A DNA stretch of 64,000 nt from Eucalyptus grandis (Eukaryota; Streptophyta; Magnoliopsida; Myrtales; Myrtaceae): positions 2,234,461-2,298,460 of the forward strand of contig NC_052618.1 in NCBI RefSeq assembly GCF_016545825.1. The letters are read 5' to 3'. How positions within the stretch are numbered: position 1 is the stretch's first letter; each line of letters starts with the position of its first letter. This document shows positions 33,416 to 44,509 of the stretch, one piece after another. The translations under genes were made by a program, and so were the position numbers. The notes beneath the pieces were generated by a model that was not told the DNA's origin, did not search any database, and saw only the letters and a list, made by a program, of their open reading frames with translations.

Positions 33416-34434
33416 TTTCCCCCTTCGGCGCCGCGGATTTGCGAACCCTAGGGTTTGCGATTTTCCGGTCATGGAGTCGGAGCCGGGTTGGCGAGTCGGG
33501 TAGGGTTTCTGCGGTTTCGGGTCACGAATCGGAGCCGGGTCGGGTAGGGTTCGCAGGGAGCCGGGTCGCGGAGCGGGTCAATGGATCCGGGTCGTCGGGC
33601 CGGGCCGGGCGTCCCCAAATGCCCGGCCACGGCGTCGTTTTTTAAAAAAAAAGAAAAAGATGAAAAATCCGAGTCGGGCCCGTGTTTGGGTCGCCGGCCG
33701 TGTCGGACCCAACCCACGGATCCGACCCGGGTCGGTTTTATTTTGTTATTTTAATATAAAATAATAAATATTTTATTTTTTAAAAAAATCAAAAAGTGTT
33801 TTATTTTCAAAAAATATTAAAAAATGTTTTAATTTCCAGAAAATCGAAAATTATTTAAAAAATGTCGAAAAATCAAAAATTTTATTTTCCAAAAAATTTT
33901 TCAAAATATTAAAAAATATTTATTTTCCAAAAAAAAATCAAAATATGCCAAAAATCCAAAAAAGCCAAAAATTCATGAAAAAGCCAAAAAAAATTCAGAA
34001 AAGCCAAAAAGACTTGTGTTTTTCCAAAAAAATCCCTTTAGCGTCCAAAAATTAGAAAATGACTCAAAAAATGTTTTTCCTCCCAAAATGCATAGAAAAT
34101 CTCTCAAACATCCAAAAAGCCTTAGGGTTTAAACAATATTAGGTACCGGAAGGGCATTAGTGATTGACAAGTGTAATCAAGTCCCCGATCCTAATTTCTC
34201 TGGTTTCGCAGGAGCGAGTATTTCTCCCGATACTTCGCTTGGGTTTCTAATCGACCCACTCCAAATCGATTAGTGGCGACTCCATTTTAAAAGTTGATTT
34301 ATAGGTTAAAAACTCAAACTATTAAAGTCATGAATTGGTGGACTTGGGAGAGTCCGGGCATATTTAGCCGAGCCATTAGCCTCCTTAGGCGCCCGTACTC
34401 GATTGTGGGCGCCGAGAAAAAAGAGGTCGCGACA

Positions 34435-34961
34435 GTATCTATGGGGTATATTTGATCTAGTATTTCTTGATTATTGAAAAATGCATATCTATTTAGCTTC
34501 TAGCATTTGAAGATATGGAGATCCCAATGCACAAGACAAAGAACGCTATAAAACCATGTCAAGCAAATGGAGAACACTAAAGAAGCGTACCCGTTTAATG
34601 CAATGCATTATTTAATAAAGCAAAACACAATTTGAAATTTTCTCACGTTCTAACTTGGTATTATAGCTAGATTTGTTCCTATTTTGAACTCAATCTATGA
34701 AGCCTACTGCCCTATGACATTGGTGACGTTAATGCCAAACTTGACCTTCTAGATGGCATGCTATTGGGAGACCTTACACTATCTAAGATCTTCCTTGTTG
34801 TGGTCATTCATGTGCCTCTGTTGCCAATATGAATCGTGATCTTCCTTGCTCCACCATTTACAATTGTGCTGACGAAAGGTTGTGTCATGCTACGTTTACT
34901 CTCTAGGGAAAAAAATCAAGAGTAGGCAAAGACAGTGCGTGCATTAAGAGGATAGATTTTC
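34435..34961. other. No recognisable gene between element B and the foldback
   Basis: Low-copy, AT-rich sequence right of element B. It starts with the presumed B target duplication GTATC. No sizeable frame, RNA gene or LTR end was found. A weak match to a tRNA-Met primer site at 34656-34667 is not supported by other features. Confidence 0.5.
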
Positions 34962-35297
34962 ATAACATTTTGGCAGAGCAAGTACTTCCTTCTCTAAGCT
35001 CAGAAATGCGATTACAATGTGCAATAATAGACATAATTTGGCCACAAAGAGAGTGATTAAAGCTCTAAGGCTCTACAGAGATATTTGTTGTGAGCTCTCT
35101 CGAGAAAAATCAAAAGTAGGTAACACGTACTGTCATTACCTATTTTTGATTTTTCTGGAGAGAGCTCACAACAAATATCTCTGTAGAGCCTTAGAGCTTT
35201 AATCACTCTCTTTGTGGCCAAATTATGTCTATTATTGCACATGGTAATCGCATTTTTGAACTCAGAAAAGGAAGTACTTACTCTACCAAAATGTTAT
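34962..35297. repeat. Long foldback (inverted repeat) element, about 162-bp arms
   Basis: The left arm (34962-35124) and right arm (35137-35297) are reverse complements with roughly a dozen differences, separated by about 12 bases. Ends read ATAACATTTTGG and CCAAAATGTTAT. The arms read almost the same from either strand (for example TGGCCACAAAGAGAGTG at 35040). The structure resembles a foldback transposon, MITE, or recent inverted duplication. No clear target duplication was seen. A transcript would form an almost perfect hairpin of about 160 bp. It lies just beyond the 3' end of the candidate gene at 35486-35920. Confidence 0.85.
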
Positions 35298-35485
35298 TGT
35301 GGAACAACGTGCAAACTTTTCGAGCTTTCTGGTGTGCTTTCCTTTGACTAGTTCCTGATGTTGCACGTATCAAGAGAAATTCTCTTACTGCAGCCACAAC
35401 CATACAGGCCACTGTTCTCAGGCTTCTCACTGCAGCCAAAGCAATTGGAGAAGATCTCGGACACCCCTTCCCTCGAGGTCGCATA

Positions 35486-35920
35486 TCATGCGTACCTCTC
35501 GTTGGCGTCGCTGCTGATGCCTTTCTTCTGCACTACCTGCAAGCTATCTTGAAACACTTGTGCCCGTGCTTTGGCAGAGACGCTAGAATAGTAGTTCCAG
35601 TGGATTGCCACAATGGTAACTTGCGCCTCAAGCGCACCTAGCCGCCAAATGAATTTCTCCTTGAGAAAGCGGTAGACCTTGTCTTCCTTGCTGAGTTTGG
35701 TCAACCCACTGCTGATGAACGGCACCAAAGCTAAGCCAGATTGATTGATGGAGACGACGCTCTCGCCATTGGAGTCAGACGAATCCAGATCCTGATCTTC
35801 CCTCGGATCGTTCAGATCTAGACGGTTGAGATTGATTGTGGGATGGTCGAATTCCTGCTCGACCGCATCAGGAGCGTTGTGTACAGTCGGTGACCGACGT
35901 TGAGGCATGGAGTTGGACAT
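35486..35920 (-). CDS. Hypothetical protein gene (candidate exon), unrecognised
   Basis: A 144-codon minus-strand frame beginning MSNSMPQRRSPTVHN. The first half is acidic (NDPREDQDLDSSDSNGES), the second more basic with hydrophobic patches (FLKEKFIWRLGALEAQVTIV). There is no signal peptide and no family was recognised. Context favours a real gene: a TATA box at 36436-36430 (minus), a CT-rich leader-like stretch downstream of it, and a possible 3' splice site (GTACCAG at about 35936-35942) before the ATG, suggesting a 5' UTR intron. Codons end in TGA at 35486. Another frame (35484-35278) continues at once in a shifted register with a basic product, so a frameshift, a missed splice site or an end of gene are all possible. 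The foldback lies at its 3' side. Confidence 0.4.
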   Translation of the reverse strand: MSNSMPQRRSPTVHNAPDAVEQEFDHPTINLNRLDLNDPREDQDLDSSDSNGESVVSINQSGLALVPFISSGLTKLSKEDKVYRFLKEKFIWRLGALEAQVTIVAIHWNYYSSVSAKARAQVFQDSLQVVQKKGISSDANERYA

Positions 35921-36429
35921 CTTTGACCGAAGCTGGTACGTCCCAAAAAGTGCGTTAAAATAAAATAACGAATCGATTCAAAATAAATAAAACGGCAGAA
36001 CCGGTGAAGATCCAAAGCTTTTAGTCAATGAAGTGACAATTGCAGAAAAGATACTCGTTAATCACCAAAACAAAACACCAACGAGAGATTTTCGAGGTCA
36101 GGTCATTGAAAACAAAGAGAGCGGCAGAACACGAACTGAGAAAGTCGACAATCTAATGCTAAGCAACGAAAGCATGCGTTTGTTTATGTTGGCTTCAAGC
36201 AACACCCAGATCAAAGCAAAGATGAAGAAGGATTCCTACACGATCTCTCCAGCTACAGGAATCAGATAAGGACAAGAAGCGAGCGAGGAACGCAGAGAAG
36301 CAGAGGTGGATCTGCACTTGAGCAAGACGAGAGTTGATTGAGTGAGCGGCGTGAATGGCAGAGTTGAATGTGAGTAGGGTTTTTGCTTGACGAAGATGCA
36401 GAATAGGATTTGAGTTGCAGGAGAAAGGA

Positions 36430-36436
36430 TTTTATA
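36430..36436 (-). promoter_or_regulatory. TATA box of the candidate gene
   Basis: TATAAAA on the minus strand, followed about 30 bases downstream by CTCCTGCAACTC and a pyrimidine-rich leader. It is about 510 bases before the ATG at 35920, in agreement with a leader holding an intron. Confidence 0.4.
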
Positions 36437-36539
36437 GAAGAAAGGCAAGGGAACCGCTCTCGCTTGCCATTTTCCCTGGAAATAATTAAATAAAAATTCA
36501 CTAAAAATGTTCTACCAGAAGTAAATATTGGCATTTTGT

Positions 36540-37260
36540 CAACAAATGTTCAGGAACGCTTGTTAATCATCAAAATACATGAATTTATCATTTTCAAACT
36601 ATCTTCTTCCTTTCGAGATGCATGATTGGTACGTTAAACATGAAAATACCTTAAAAGCGTTAGTTAATAAAATCCGATAAATGATCGGTGTAAAATCTAT
36701 CGATGAAGCATGAAAGGTAAAATATTTATGCACAAGAATGCGACGGCGAGAGGTGGGGTATTAATTGAACCTTCAAAGTTCGGATATCCCATCCTAAACG
36801 GAGGTCCTATGGGCAAGGGGCAAAGTGATGACAAGCAACAAAGGGACAAAAATCGTTTTCAATTATAAATAGTTAGTGTACTATAATTGAAAAATCTACA
36901 TATTAAATACATCTTAAGCATGACAATGGGATGATTGCTCGTTCTCGGAATTAATTGAACTCATACACGGAATAAATTGGACCTCTCGAAGTTCGAGGAT
37001 TCTCTCATAAATAGGATATATTGGTAGGAGCCAAAGTGATGCAAGGAACAAAATGAAAAAATGTTGTTAAATGTTATGGAAGTTAGTGCACCAAAATTGA
37101 AAACATTACAAACCATGTACGCCTTAATAAGATTATTCAATGAATAAAATAGAATTGTGCAAAATAGAGGCGGTAATGACTCTAGGAATGAGATGATTTG
37201 ACCCGTGTGAAAAGGCAAGAGTGCCCTTGAAAGTGTCCTTACCGTGAAATTCGTCATTAT
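36540..37260. other. Intergenic, no gene seen
   Basis: AT-rich sequence. Short similarity exists between the stretch GTATTAATTGAACCTTCAAAG (near 36758-36780) and TTGGACCTCTCGAAGTTCG (near 36970), both followed by a CCAAAGTGATG-like block, hinting at an old duplication. No RNA gene or sizeable supported frame. Confidence 0.4.
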
Positions 37261-37284
37261 CTTTTTTGGCTTTTTTTTTTTTTT

Positions 37285-38110
37285 TAATCTATTACTAAGT
37301 TACAGGCCAAATGAAGAAGATAGTGATTTGTAATACCTTTTTTGGCATTGTTTTTATTTATTTGGTAAAAATTTTAGTCACATACCAAATGGAGAGGATA
37401 AGGATAGAGATTTTTCTAATATCTTTTTTGGAATTTTCTTTTTATTGGTTAAATTATTAATTAGGAACTAGATAGAGAAGATACATATAGAAATTTTCTT
37501 AATGCCTTTTTTGTTATTTCTATTTATTAGGTAAAATTATTAATCATAGACGAAAAGGTGAGGATAGAGAAGAGATTTGGGTAATACATTTTTGGCATTT
37601 CTATTAAATAGTAGAATTATTATTACATACCAAATGGAGAGGATGAGACAGAGATTTTCATGATACCTTTCACCAACCACTGAATTGGGTTCCCAAACTC
37701 CAAGTTACAAGCCAAATGAAGAGGATAGGGATTCGTAATACCTTCTTTGACATGGTTTTTATTTATTAGGTAAAATTTTTAATCACATGCCAAATGGATA
37801 GGATAAGGAGAGATTTTTGTAATATCTTTTTGGATTTTTCTTATTTATCGGTTAAATTATTAATTACGAACTAGATAGGAAGGATACAAATAGAGATTTC
37901 TTAATGCATTTTTCTTTATTTTTCTATTATTTGGTAAAATTATTAATTATAGACAAAAAGTTGAGGATCAAGAAGGGATTTTGGTAATACATTTTTTGGC
38001 ATTTTTTTTATTTAATAGTAGAATTATTAATTACAGGCCAAATGGAGAGCATAGGATAGAGATTGTTGTGATACCTTTCCTGGTGTTTTTTTAATCGCCA
38101 TATTTAATTT
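37285..38110. repeat. AT-rich higher-order tandem repeat, 2 x 5 monomers
   Basis: Monomers of about 80 bp contain CCAAATGGAGAGGATAAGG, then GAGATTTT, TAATACCTTTTTTGGCAT and a TTTATTTGGTAAAATTATTA block. Five diverged monomers start near 37307, 37385, 37468, 37547 and 37627 and recur in the same order near 37712, 37790, 37869, 37952 and 38040, a larger period of about 405 bp. A 40-bp unique block (CTGAATTGGGTTCCCAAACT at 37680) separates the sets; its reverse complement recurs after the second set (38172-38205). Confidence 0.8.
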
Positions 38111-38214
38111 GTTTAAGGGGTACTAAAATTTGGGCCCATGTGAATGAGGGTACAAATGTGATCAGATAGATTTAGCTGGAGTTTGGGAACCTAGTTCAAT
38201 GGTCGATGAAATTT

Positions 38215-40600
38215 GGACAGATAAGATTGAGACGAGATTCAACAGTATTTTATTTGTTCTCTTATTTATTTAATTTTGCTCATGTGATGTTTTTGGTGTG
38301 CCTTGAACATGTGCAATTGGCAGCATGAATTCTTGCATGGGCTCATTCACAACACGTCCGAATTAAAGAGAGGACAAGTTATAAATTAAACAAAGTTACC
38401 TGTGAAATTCTAATGAATACTTTAATAGGTGCATCAAATGCTTTAGATTTCTCTAGCTAAATTGCTTTATAATTAGTTATTTTCTAATTATGTGTCAAAA
38501 TCGTTAGTATCATTGGCCTCTTTGGGTGTGCATGGACATGTAACAAGTTAACTATGAGAAGAGAACATACAATTTCTATGTGACAAAATTAAAGTGGGAG
38601 AAGCTAAGTGGGCGGTTGGAGATAATTGACAAAATATTCCTAAACATATTTTATGTATATCAATCGAGTGATAAATTTTTCAAGTAAGTCATAAAAAGCT
38701 TTTGACAATTTATAAAAGTAGGACTTCTTGCCAATTTAGGCTATAAATCATTCTAAGTTTCCTTTTTTCTTTTATTTCGTTTCGCTAGTCACCAGGCTTT
38801 GTTGGCCAGTTGAAGTGAATGGCCCTAGGGTTGCCTCGCCTGGGCTAAGGTCTCACTAAATCTATCTTAAAAAAGGAAAATAATTCATAATTTTTCTAAA
38901 AATTATAAAAATTGCGCATATCTGCATTAGTCGTACCACATAGGATGGCTGATGTCTACGTTAGCAACTTTCAATACTAATTAGCCAGAAGGATTATATT
39001 GGCCAATTATTAAAAGGTTTAAAACTAAATTGGCAAAATTGAAAAAGTTTAGAATTGACTTGACCGTCATATAATAGGTTTATGACATTTTTCATAATTT
39101 TCTCTAGGTGGTTGAGAGAAAAGGATAAGTTAAGGAATTGCCCAGAAATCGGTACATAGGAAAGTGAGGTAATATGGTTTGTCTTCGAATGTTACAATTA
39201 TCTTCTAATAAAGAATTTTGTTATGAACAAGTTGAGTTGTTTGATAAAGAAAAGTAACGAAACTAGTTTCGCAGACAAATTTCTGGATAATTACCAACCT
39301 ATTATTTCTTTGTATTTTCTGTAACTATAAACTAAGGTGTAAATTAATGCAATAATCTGAAAATCGAGTTTTGTGCATTTTACACTAGCAAGAGGGTTTA
39401 ATATCCTGTTCCAAATAGCTCGTGTAAATTACTTCTGTTGTTTTTCCCCCTACTTTGACTATGGTCGGTTCGTAAGTTCACACGATTACAATGATATTTG
39501 ATATTCTCTTTCGATGGCAATAATGAGAACAAAGAATAACTTGATTCCCTTGGACTCACTTTATTCACAGATAATTTGACAAATATATCGCATGTATACC
39601 TTTGATTTTGGATTTGGCAAAGCAAAGCAATATTTATGGCCATTTTTTATCCCAGAGAAGTCTAAAAGAGTAAAAAAGAATTTTGTCCATAAAACGGAAA
39701 GGAATTTGTTCTCTTCAAGAAAATCAAACTACTTAAAACAGATGAAAAATAATTACTTTAAATTTAAGGCAGGTGTGTTGCAAACGATGAAAGAGGAATA
39801 TAATTTAAAACATGGGATAAGGTTTATTTTATAAAGAGGAATAGGATTAAAACATTGGATAAGGTTTATTACTTCAAGTAAAAGAGGAATAGAATTTAAA
39901 CATCGATAGATTTAGTGCTGTTCAGGTAGCAACTCTATAAATTGGGACAGTGTGTCATAGTGTTACTTTTTTTTCCCTATTTATCAAGTGGGCTATTTTT
40001 CTTTATAAAGTCCAAGGATGGGTGATGGAGGGAGATTTCTTGAGTTGCCACCAATATTTCTCCACGCTTAGTCCGCGTTGTACCTTTTGTTTTCTGGCTA
40101 ATGATATAACATCCCGAACTTTGATGGTTTAACCTTTAATGTGATAACGATACTGTAGGGAGTATGATATGCAATCACAAACCAATCCATAAGACTACTT
40201 CGCTTTTTCTTATGTTGAAGTATATAGGAGGTGGATAGATTATAAAATAATAGTTGACAGATTTTGCCAAATTATTAAAGATCAAGTAATAATGCAAGAG
40301 TGACATGATAATATCAAGTGCATGCAGCAGCACAAAACTTAAATGGAAAGACACTATCCAACAAATTCAGCACATAATAGGCCATTTAACCCCCATATAC
40401 ACAATTGCCAACAATACCAGTGGATGGAAGCTTGCTTGTTTGCCCAACAATTCCTCAACGTAACATCTAACCAACAATTGCAGCACTACACAAATTCTAG
40501 GAAAGTCACCACACTACAATAAAGACCATGTTTATTCAAAGTGCACAAACTTGACTTATATTTTGAGGGATATCATCATCTACAAATTCTGCTTTATGAA
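38215..40600. other. Intergenic, no gene seen
   Basis: AT-rich sequence with many stops on both strands. Short frames at 39398-39643 and 39592-39834 lack family features. No LTR ends, RNA genes or tandem arrays were found. Confidence 0.4.
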
Positions 40601-40602
40601 TG

Positions 40603-41076
40603 CTAAGAGGGGGCATCTCGCAAGGTAGAGTGCTCGATCCAGGCAAGATGCTTGGAGTGTTGAGCTGATCGAAGTTGATGCTTCATAAGAGTTGAACCAT
40701 TGGGGTTACTCTTCTCCAAGTTCCTGAATGCTTCACCGAAAGCCTTGTTCATAGCAAGGATGACCAGAGTTATATTAGAATCTTTCAACAGCTGGGTTTC
40801 AAATTCCTTCATAGGCCCAAACCGGGAGAATGCGTCGATTAAATTATCCTTCTGCAAGAACTGTACTTCCCGATATGGCTCAGGCAATCCTCACTCCAAA
40901 CAATAGTCACTATTTCCTATCGCCTCTTCTTCTAATAGAGGATCTAGTTCACTACCCACTAACATCTTCAATTGTATTGCTGCCATGTCCCCAAGCAGGA
41001 CCCTAGACCTTATGCTTCTTTCTTCATTTTTAACTAGATCTTCACCTGATAAAATTTTACCCTTGGAAGTCCTCAA
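40603..41076 (-). pseudogene. Unrecognised gene fragment with one in-frame TGA
   Basis: One minus-strand frame runs about 158 codons, broken only by a TGA at 40891-40893. The upstream part has GEDLVKNEERSIRSRVLLGD and MAAIQLKMLVGSELDP, the downstream part PEPYREVQFLQKDN, FSRFGPMKEFETQLLKDSN and FRNLEKSNPNG. The composition looks like a soluble, mostly helical protein. Neither part has a convincing ATG start (open stretches begin at non-ATG codons), which suits an internal or 3' exon. Upstream stops may mark an intron edge. The family was not recognised. It could be a gene fragment, a pseudogene exon, or the last exon of a gene with a sequencing error. Confidence 0.35.
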
Positions 41077-41099
41077 AATCCTCCTCAGTGCCTAGCGTT

Positions 41100-42860
41100 T
41101 GACGAAGCAGTTGCATAGGCATATGGCGATGCCTGACCGAACAATAGAAGGCAGATAAGTAATTCATCATGACTATAAGTTCAAGCATGCTAGACTTAGA
41201 AATAGCAAGGGCAAGGAATTTCACATGATGCAATCGGTATCAAATTAACTGCTCGAAACTTCACAGAGTTCCTCTGCAACCGAGGCCCTTACCCCTTTTT
41301 GAGGCTTTCCCCCACATGCTTATTTTCTATTAGAAGGCATTTGCACAAGAGCTTTAGCCTCTCATGGGTCCCAACGACGGAGATTCGAGTATCTAGCGCA
41401 GTTGAACGGTACACGGAACAACAACTTATGGTTTATAGTTACCTCTTGCAGGATTCCACGACCATGCCCGACCAGTACCTTAACAAACATGTGCCCGACC
41501 GATAATTTTTATCCAGGCCGGGTTTTGGTGAGAGAGAGAGGGGCTTTCCTTTTGCTTAAGAAATTATCATTGGGCAAGCCCACCCTAAGTGGTAACAAAG
41601 CGTCCACCCTGGCTGGTGCAGGCCGAGACCACGGGGCCCATTTTGGTGGGGAGGCCCGCCCAGAAGATGGACACGGTGGGCCAGGCCTGCCTAGCCCACC
41701 TGACAAAAAATAGTCTAAAATTTGGAAGACAAAAGGAAAACTTAAGAGACAAAAACAAAACGGCACAGATAGATTGATTGCACGTAAACATCTAATAATC
41801 GAAAACAAGTTACAGTAACCGGTGACGAGTCCACCTTCGAGAATAGTGCATCACCTTAAGTCCATCAAATCGAAGTAGAGGTAAGGAATTAAGAGTGCAT
41901 GGGATACACAATCCCGCTAACTACGTAAATAGCAATATTTATATATCACTACATAAAACAGTGAGAGCCATTAAATGCAGGTTTGGTGTGCCTAACTCCC
42001 CCATCATTATTAATTTCGGTTGTGGGCATAAGAGTATCCAACGTTCTAGAAGGAGAGAGACAAGCAATGGGAAGAAGAATGCAGGAGAAGAAGAAAATTT
42101 CGATCATTTTTTTGTCTTTTTGCCTGTGCCGTTATAATTTTGATCTTTTTTAGATGATTAGTTTTGATATATACCGCACATTCATCTTGATAATCTACTT
42201 TAGTTAATTGCTAATTATAGCTAAAGTACTAAACCCGGCTTAATTCTTCAATTATTAATTTATTTTGTCGATAGAAATGATTGGAGATCTTTTTAATTAT
42301 TAGCTTTTGCCAAACAAAAAAGTTTATTTCTAATGGACTTGGAAAATACTATTTTAGTAACCACTCAATCTAATTTAAGTGGAATGCACGATTAGTCAAA
42401 GCATTCCCATGCTCTCACCCTTATGCTAGTTAATGAATAATTTGCTATTTATATCTTTTTTTAGTTCCAGCATTTTATTTTTGGACCAATTTTACAGCAT
42501 GTATTTTCTGATGGATAGTTTTCTGCTGGAATGAATGTTACTGTAGATTTTGTATGGGAAAAATTATGTCCATTCAATTCGATGAAATATTATGAATGGG
42601 CGCCACGTTGGATCCCACATTTCCCTCATTCATGATTCTCTCCATTAATTGTCGTGTCTTCTTCTTACAGCAGCCATGGCTGCTAGAGGTAGAGCTGATG
42701 CCAAATCTCGAGCTCGTGGCTGCCATGGCCGTTCGAGCTCGATCTCTGGGCTCGTGGCTGCAAGTGGTGGTCACGACTACACAAGAAAACATCGGGGCTT
42801 CTTGTTCAAGAAGCTTGAGCTTAAGAACCTAACTTTGCAAATGTGCGTGATGGTGTAATC
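41100..42860. other. Intergenic, no gene seen
   Basis: Contains a GC-richer block (about 41500-41700) with GCCCACCCTAAG and GGGCCAGGCCTGCCTAGCCC, open on both strands but without family features, and AT-rich DNA after it. A short frame at 42649-42858 is Arg/Ser-rich without recognisable domain. Confidence 0.35.
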
Positions 42861-42863
42861 CTC

Positions 42864-43140
42864 GGTAACTTCAACTCCACCTACTCACTCAATGACCTAC
42901 ATTTGTGGTTTTACCTAGAGCATGAGTTGTTGTCGAAACTTATAGTGGGGCTTGTCGCCATGGAGGCTGTAATTGGGTTAGTCGAGATGAGAGGAAAGAT
43001 TACAGGGGAGGCAAGAAGGTCTGTAACTTCACCTCCACCTACTCACTCAAGGGCCAGAATTTGCAGTTTTACCTTAGAGTATACATTGCTGAAGGAACTT
43101 ATAGTGGGCTTGTGGCCACGGAGGTTTTACTTGGGTTTAA
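42864..43140. repeat. Imperfect direct duplication, about 115 bp, offset about 160 bp
   Basis: The stretches near 42867-42985 and 43023-43140 share AACTTCA-CTCCACCTACTCACTCAA, GTTTTACCT-AGAG, AACTTATAGTGGG and GCCA-GGAGG-T blocks. They differ by substitutions and small indels. No protein or element family was recognised. Confidence 0.65.
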
Positions 43141-43872
43141 TCTAGATTGTTCCATTTTGTTTATGCTCTCTCCTTGTGGAATTATAAGTGTGCTAATAAA
43201 TATGTTTGTAGTTTTGATAAATTGATTTATTTTGTAGTTGCAACTTGCTTGTATGTTCTAGACTTTGTCATTATTTCTGCAAGATTGTTGTCTACAAAAG
43301 AATTACTTGCACTGCTACTTACTAATTTCAGAAAAAGCAGGCTGGTTATGCTGAGGAATTAGAGTGACGAAGGTGAGTTAGAGAGCATCATGGTACTAGG
43401 TATATTAATATCAGAGGGGAATGCCATGTCTGATGCGGCTGTGTGGACATTGATTGAAAAATTTTCACCCTGCCTTTTAACCTAGTTAAGAGGGGCTTAA
43501 TGAGGCTAGCTTATTACACTGAGTGACACTTTTGCCTTCTTTGGAAGGCTAGCAATTGCGAAATAGCTCAATATTTTTGTGCAATATGAGGGCGAATTGG
43601 TGTACATTAATAACTTCATTAACGAATGGACCTGATTCCAGTTAGCGGAATCTAAATCCATCTTTTGTTTCTTTCTGCTTTGTGATTTGCCATTGTTAAT
43701 GGTGATTTTTGGCAATAGACTGTCCGAGAATTGATCGTTCTGGCGCCGAACAGTGGTGGCAATCCGATGGTGGATTCCAGAAGTTTCTCAGCATCAAAAT
43801 TTCCTCCTTTAGTTTTCTCTTATCATCTGCAGTGGGCGTTAACATGGAAAGGTGCCTTACACACAATACATC
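43141..43872. other. No gene seen between the duplication and the AG microsatellite
   Basis: AT-rich DNA with short open stretches only. No RNA gene or transposon end was identified. Confidence 0.35.
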
Positions 43873-43880
43873 AGAGAGAG

Positions 43881-43941
<61 letters not shown>
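43873..43941 (+). repeat. (AG)n microsatellite
   Basis: About 69 bases of AG repeat with two AAAG interruptions near the start. Frames through it (RERERE/SLSLSL) are artefacts. Confidence 0.95.
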
Positions 43942-43944
<3 letters not shown>

Positions 43945-44357
43945 CGAGAGATAGCACTTGCAGAAAACTTGTCCTCGAGGCTTGCTAGTTGTTGTGCTAG
44001 AGAATTTTTGAACAAAATACTTTACCCCCAAGATTGACACGGTTGGTTTGGCATTAGAGAATTTTTAGCTTGGGAATAGGATGTCACATCTTCAAATCTT
44101 ATAAATGGCATGTGAGAACTACTTTTCAACATAATCACCTATATAGAATCAAGTCTTTGACATAATTATTTATGGATTTAATTAGTTCATAAGGCTTGTA
44201 AGATGTTGCGCTCGTGCCACTGGAAGAACCTTAGAAGAACCATGTCAAAGAAAATTCATCAAATTAGGTCTCTAATTGGTGAATAATAAACATGGACATT
44301 ACTCAAATATGATGAAGTCCGTGTCTAAATTTCATCATAAAAGAATCTGGCTTCAAC

Positions 44358-44364
44358 TATAAAT
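44358..44364 (+). promoter_or_regulatory. TATA-like box before a GC-rich leader
   Basis: TATAAAT, about 110 bases before a (CT)n run, followed by GC-rich sequence. This is a plausible plant promoter, but no proven transcript follows. Confidence 0.35.
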
Positions 44365-44375
44365 CAAGAAAAAGA

Positions 44376-44467
44376 ATGACCCACTTATCGGGCGACATGT
44401 GTCATCCTGGCCCACCGCAAGCTAAAAGTACCTTCTCTCTTAATTTCAATTTCAAGTTCAGGCTCTC

Positions 44468-44509
<42 letters not shown>

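Larger units (their letters stand above)
21206..34434 (+). repeat. 3' LTR of element B, split by element C
   Basis: The LTR runs 21206-21904 and resumes at 33002 after element C and its duplicated GGAGG, ending GAGGTCGCGACA at 34434. Without the insertion it is about 2.13 kb, close to the 1.98-2.0 kb LTRs of A. It holds the TATA motif (21708-21717), two leader hairpins (21767-21780, 21840-21853), a GCC/GTC/TTC codon-like repeat (33243-33415) and the long A/T-run zone (about 33740-34110). The flank GTATC (34435-34439) should be half of B's target duplication, but the other half is outside the window. Confidence 0.85.

Noticed and set aside
34656..34667. A Copia primer-binding site (TGGTATTATAGC)
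   Set aside because: Two mismatches to the tRNA-Met site, no LTR end before it and no Gag after it.
40891..40893. TGA read as selenocysteine
   Set aside because: Land plants lack the selenocysteine insertion system; a mutation or sequencing error is simpler.
43873..44037. Arg/Glu-repeat proteins around the AG microsatellite
   Set aside because: They are translations of a dinucleotide repeat.
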